In this document: positions 5,959-8,495 of the stretch, piece after piece
Layout: each line of letters opens with the position of its first letter
How positions within the stretch are numbered: position 1 is the first letter of the stretch
Origin: Acetatifactor sp.
GTDB lineage: Bacteria > Bacillota > Clostridia > Lachnospirales > Lachnospiraceae
NCBI GenBank assembly: GCA_024699575.1
Contig: JAILPF010000213.1
Coordinates: 1-8,495 of the forward strand
DNA length: 8,495 nucleotides
Direction of reading: 5' to 3'
Translations under genes and position numbers: made by a program
The notes under the pieces: generated by a model
Told to the model about the DNA's origin: nothing
What the model saw: the letters and a program-made list of their open reading frames with translations, nothing else
Database searches by the model: none

Positions 5959-5966
5959 TGACGTTG

Positions 5967-5975
5967 TGTTATAAT
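5967..5975 (+). promoter_or_regulatory. Extended -10 promoter of glgC-glgD
   Basis: TGT-TATAAT is a perfect extended -10 element. The -35 position at 17 bases (TTCCAT, 5947-5952) is poor, and TTGACG at 5934-5939 is 30 bases away and cannot pair with it normally. Transcription would start near 5982, about 37 bases before the glgC ATG. Confidence 0.65.
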
Positions 5976-6018
5976 CAAAATATCGGTTAGAAGTAAAAGG
6001 CTAGAATGAGGTGACAAC

Positions 6019-7293
6019 ATGATTAGAAAAGAAATGATTGCTATGTTACTGGCAGGTGGACAGGGGAGCCGTCTGGGAGTTCTAACATCAAAGGTGGCCA
6101 AACCGGCCGTCGCCTTTGGCGGAAAATACCGAATTATCGATTTCCCGCTTTCCAACTGTATCAATTCGGGTGTGGATACCGTCGGTGTGCTGACGCAGTA
6201 TCAACCCTTACGGCTGAATACCCATATCGGGATTGGGATTCCATGGGATTTGGACCGTAATATTGGTGGGGTAACGGTTCTTCCACCCTACGAAAAAAGC
6301 AGTAACAGTGAATGGTATACAGGAACTGCCAATGCGATATATCAGAATCTGGAATATATGGAGAGCTTTAATCCGGAGTATGTTCTGATTCTGTCCGGAG
6401 ACCATATCTATAAAATGGACTATGAGGTGATGCTTGATTTTCACAAGGCGAACCATGCGGATGTTACAATTGCGGTAATGCCTGTTCCTATTGAGGAGGC
6501 AAGCCGTTTTGGAATCATGATTGCCGATGAAAATAAACGTATCACGGAATTTGAAGAGAAACCGGAACATCCAAGAAGCAATCTGGCAAGTATGGGCATT
6601 TACATATTTAACTGGAAGACATTGAAAGATGCATTGATTGCCCTGGCAGATCAGCCATCCCTGGATTTTGGAAAACATGTGATTCCCTATTGCCATGATC
6701 AGGGAGCTCCGCTTTATGCCTACGAATTTACAGGCTACTGGAAAGATGTCGGAACGCTCAGTTCTTATTGGGAAGCGAATATGGAGCTGATTGACATTGT
6801 TCCTGAGTTTAATCTTTATGAAGAATACTGGAAAATCTACACAAAGAGTGAGATTCAGCCGCCACAGTACATGTCTGATGACAGCGTCGTGGAGAGATGT
6901 ATCATTGGTGAGGGATCTGATATTTTCGGTGAAGTGTACAACTCGGTCATTGGCTGTGGTGTGACGATTGGAAAAGGCACTGTTGTAAGAGATTCCATCA
7001 TTATGAACCACACACAGATTGGGGAAGGCTGTGAGATTCATAAAGCAATTGTTGCAGAGAATGTTGAGATTCAGGACAATGTAAAACTGGGAGTGGGTGA
7101 TGATGCTGAGAATGAACTTGCTCCACATATTTATAATAACGGACTTGTGACAATCGGGGAGAGAAGTGTGATTCCGTCAGGAGTCTGTGTTGGTAAAAAC
7201 ACTGTTATCTCCGGTGTTACGACTGCAGAAGACTATGAAGCTTCCTATCTGGCGAGCGGAAAAACTTTAATTAAGGAAGGGGAAGAACAGTGA
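6019..7293 (+). CDS. glgC: Glucose-1-phosphate adenylyltransferase, catalytic subunit GlgC
   Basis: GlgC makes ADP-glucose from glucose-1-phosphate and ATP, the committed step of bacterial glycogen synthesis. The 424-residue protein keeps the active-site motifs: nucleotide-binding LAGGQGSRL (11-19), [15 protein letters not shown] (28-42), [12 protein letters not shown] (99-110), [10 protein letters not shown] with the catalytic Asp128 (126-135), the glucose-1-phosphate Lys181 in FEEKP (178-182), and YWKDVGT (240-246). Residues from about 290 to 400 show the hexapeptide-like repeats of a left-handed beta-helix. The ATG has GAGGTGA in front (6008-6014). It is the first gene of a two-gene operon with glgD and diverges from murC. 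In Firmicutes GlgC works with GlgD as a mixed complex. Confidence 0.97.
   Translation: MIRKEMIAMLLAGGQGSRLGVLTSKVAKPAVAFGGKYRIIDFPLSNCINSGVDTVGVLTQYQPLRLNTHIGIGIPWDLDRNIGGVTVLPPYEKSSNSEWYTGTANAIYQNLEYMESFNPEYVLILSGDHIYKMDYEVMLDFHKANHADVTIAVMPVPIEEASRFGIMIADENKRITEFEEKPEHPRSNLASMGIYIFNWKTLKDALIALADQPSLDFGKHVIPYCHDQGAPLYAYEFTGYWKDVGTLSSYWEANMELIDIVPEFNLYEEYWKIYTKSEIQPPQYMSDDSVVERCIIGEGSDIFGEVYNSVIGCGVTIGKGTVVRDSIIMNHTQIGEGCEIHKAIVAENVEIQDNVKLGVGDDAENELAPHIYNNGLVTIGERSVIPSGVCVGKNTVISGVTTAEDYEASYLASGKTLIKEGEEQ
7275..7282 (+). promoter_or_regulatory. Ribosome binding site of glgD inside the glgC end
   Basis: GGAAGGGG lies within the last codons of glgC, seven bases before the glgD GTG start, and supports that non-ATG start. 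Confidence 0.75.
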
Positions 7294-8408
7294 GAGCAAT
7301 CGGAATTATTTTAGCGGGTGGAAATAATCACAGGATGAGAGAGCTGTCACAGAAACGCGCAATCTGTGCAATGCCGATTGCAGGAAGTTATCGCAGCATT
7401 GACTTCACCCTGAGCAATATGTCAAACTCACACATCCAAAAGGTGGCGGTGTTTACGCAATATAATGCCACCAGCCTGAACGAACATCTGAATTCCTCAA
7501 AATGGTGGGATTTTGGACGTAAACAGGGTGGATTATACGTGCTGACACCTGTTGTGACGGCACAGAACAGCAACTGGTATCGCGGAACGGCGGATGCCAT
7601 ATATCAGAACCTGAATTTTTTGAAAAACAGCCATGAGCCATATGTGGTGATTGCATCCGGCGACTGCATTTATAAAATGGACTATAATAAGGTTCTGGAA
7701 TACCATATCGATAAGAAAGCGGACATCACGGTTGTCTGCAAAGACATGGGACCGGATATGGATGTGGAACGCTACGGTACACTCAGGATGAATGAGGATT
7801 ATCGTATCGAGGAATTTGAAGAAAAACCGCTTCTGGCAAAAACCAATACGGTTTCCTGCGGAATTTATGTAGTGCGCAGGCGACAGCTGATTGAAATGAT
7901 TGAGAAGTGTGCCGAGGAAGACCGATACGATTTGGTGAAGGATATTCTGATTCGGTATAAGGATGTGAAACGAATTTATGGGTACAAAATATCCGACTAC
8001 TGGCGTAATGTTGCAACAGTTGAGGATTATTATGAAACCAATATGGACTTCTTAAAACCGGATGTTCGCAACTACTTTTTCAAGCAATATCCTGATATCT
8101 ACTCCAAGGTGGATGATTTGCCGCCGGCTAAATACAATCCCGGGGCACATATCCGCAACAGTTTGATTTCCAGCGGATGTATTGTGAACGGTGTTGTAGA
8201 AAATTCCATTGTGTTTAAGAAAAGCTATATTGGTAATAATTGTACCATTAAAAATTCCATTATTCTCAATGATGTGTATATTGGGGACAACACCTACATT
8301 GAGAACTGTATTGTGGAAAGTCGCGGTACCATACGCGCAAACTCTCACTTTGTGGGAGAGGAATCGCCGATGATTGTGGTGGAACGCAATGAGAGGTATA
8401 TGATTTAA
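7290..8408 (+). CDS. glgD: ADP-glucose pyrophosphorylase regulatory subunit GlgD
   Basis: GlgD is the non-catalytic or weakly catalytic partner of GlgC that tunes ADP-glucose synthesis in Firmicutes. The 372-residue protein has the same fold as GlgC but altered active-site motifs: GGNNHRM (10-16) instead of [24 protein letters not shown] (23-39) without the GlgC Lys, [10 protein letters not shown] (123-132, His to Cys) and YWRNVAT (237-243). Asp125 and Lys179 in FEEKP (176-180) are kept. A beta-helix region follows at about 285-358. It starts with GTG at 7290, overlapping the glgC stop by four bases (GTGA), which implies translational coupling and balanced subunit supply. The lost nucleotide-loop residues are the basis for calling it regulatory. 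Confidence 0.95.
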   Translation: MRAIGIILAGGNNHRMRELSQKRAICAMPIAGSYRSIDFTLSNMSNSHIQKVAVFTQYNATSLNEHLNSSKWWDFGRKQGGLYVLTPVVTAQNSNWYRGTADAIYQNLNFLKNSHEPYVVIASGDCIYKMDYNKVLEYHIDKKADITVVCKDMGPDMDVERYGTLRMNEDYRIEEFEEKPLLAKTNTVSCGIYVVRRRQLIEMIEKCAEEDRYDLVKDILIRYKDVKRIYGYKISDYWRNVATVEDYYETNMDFLKPDVRNYFFKQYPDIYSKVDDLPPAKYNPGAHIRNSLISSGCIVNGVVENSIVFKKSYIGNNCTIKNSIILNDVYIGDNTYIENCIVESRGTIRANSHFVGEESPMIVVERNERYMI

Positions 8409-8455
8409 GAAAGGTATTGATGCACGGTAACAATGGAGCAAAAGGCATGATGGTT

Positions 8456-8475
8456 GCATCCCGTGTTGCGGATGC
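8456..8475 (+). other. Small hairpin downstream of glgD
   Basis: GCATCC (8456-8461) and GGATGC (8470-8475) form a perfect 6-bp stem with an 8-base loop. No T-run follows, so it is not a normal terminator, and glgCD transcription probably continues into the next gene. An open frame from the ATG at 8420 crosses this region to the edge (25 codons, starting MHGNNGAKGMM), but I do not recognise it. Confidence 0.25.
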
Positions 8476-8483
8476 TACGGAAT

Positions 8484-8489
8484 GGAGGG
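8484..8489 (+). promoter_or_regulatory. Shine-Dalgarno sequence of a gene starting at the window edge
   Basis: GGAGGG is followed by AAACAT at the last base, so an ATG could begin at 8494 or just beyond. From memory, spoVG often follows glgD in related Clostridia, but no coding sequence is available here to confirm this. Confidence 0.45.
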
Positions 8490-8495
8490 AAACAT

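Noticed and set aside
6171..6179. TGTGGATAC inside glgC as a DnaA box
   Set aside because: A lone 8-of-9 match in coding sequence is expected by chance.
6208..7128. 306-codon open frame on the minus strand inside glgC
   Set aside because: It lies entirely opposite a clear glgC with intact motifs, is rich in Ile/His/Asn as antisense frames are, and has no family signature.
8420..8495. Partial gene starting at the ATG after glgD
   Set aside because: Only 25 codons are visible, they match no family I know, and the GGAGGG near the edge suggests that the true next gene starts later.

Overview
The window looks like a chromosomal segment of a low-to-mid GC Firmicute, most likely a gut Clostridia of the Lachnospiraceae type. 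This is inferred from the gene content: a two-subunit GlgC/GlgD ADP-glucose pyrophosphorylase, a DnaD-domain/DnaI-type helicase-loading pair and a solitary ECF biotin S-component. Strong purine-rich ribosome binding sites and housekeeping-type promoters agree with this. There is no phage, IS element, CRISPR or tRNA/rRNA; all seven complete genes look like core genes.

Layout. From the left, five genes are on the minus strand. bioY (89-643) has its own promoter overlapped by a candidate BirA operator. A strong intrinsic terminator (742-792) ends the operon to its right. That operon, read leftwards, is a DnaD-domain protein (4116-3043), a DnaI/DnaC-type AAA+ helicase loader (3016-2024) and a long, divergent PRPP synthetase (2004-820). 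Upstream lies a 294-bp non-coding gap (4117-4410), then murC (5808-4411). A 210-bp divergent promoter region (5809-6018) separates murC from the plus-strand glgC-glgD operon (6019-8408), whose genes overlap by 4 bp. The last 87 bases hold no certain gene but end in a Shine-Dalgarno-like sequence, so another gene probably starts at the window edge.

The most notable region is the gap between murC and the DnaD-domain gene. Within 168 bp (4243-4410) it carries seven DnaA boxes (four perfect, three with 8 of 9 bases). Three perfect boxes are fused head-to-tail with a 9-bp period and two more are fused the same way against the murC stop codon. A box on each side of a 45-bp palindrome forms the outer stem of what also reads as the murC terminator. 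The gap feeds an extended -10 promoter for the helicase-loading operon. The layout resembles the Bacillus subtilis dnaB-dnaI operon, which also has DnaA boxes upstream. It suggests DnaA-linked control of helicase-loader and PRPP supply, or a DnaA-titrating site outside the main origin.

How the genes work together: the operon joins helicase loading to synthesis of PRPP, the precursor of nucleotides. murC supplies peptidoglycan precursor, glgCD supplies ADP-glucose for glycogen, and bioY imports biotin. The last three have no direct functional link to the replication operon beyond being neighbours.
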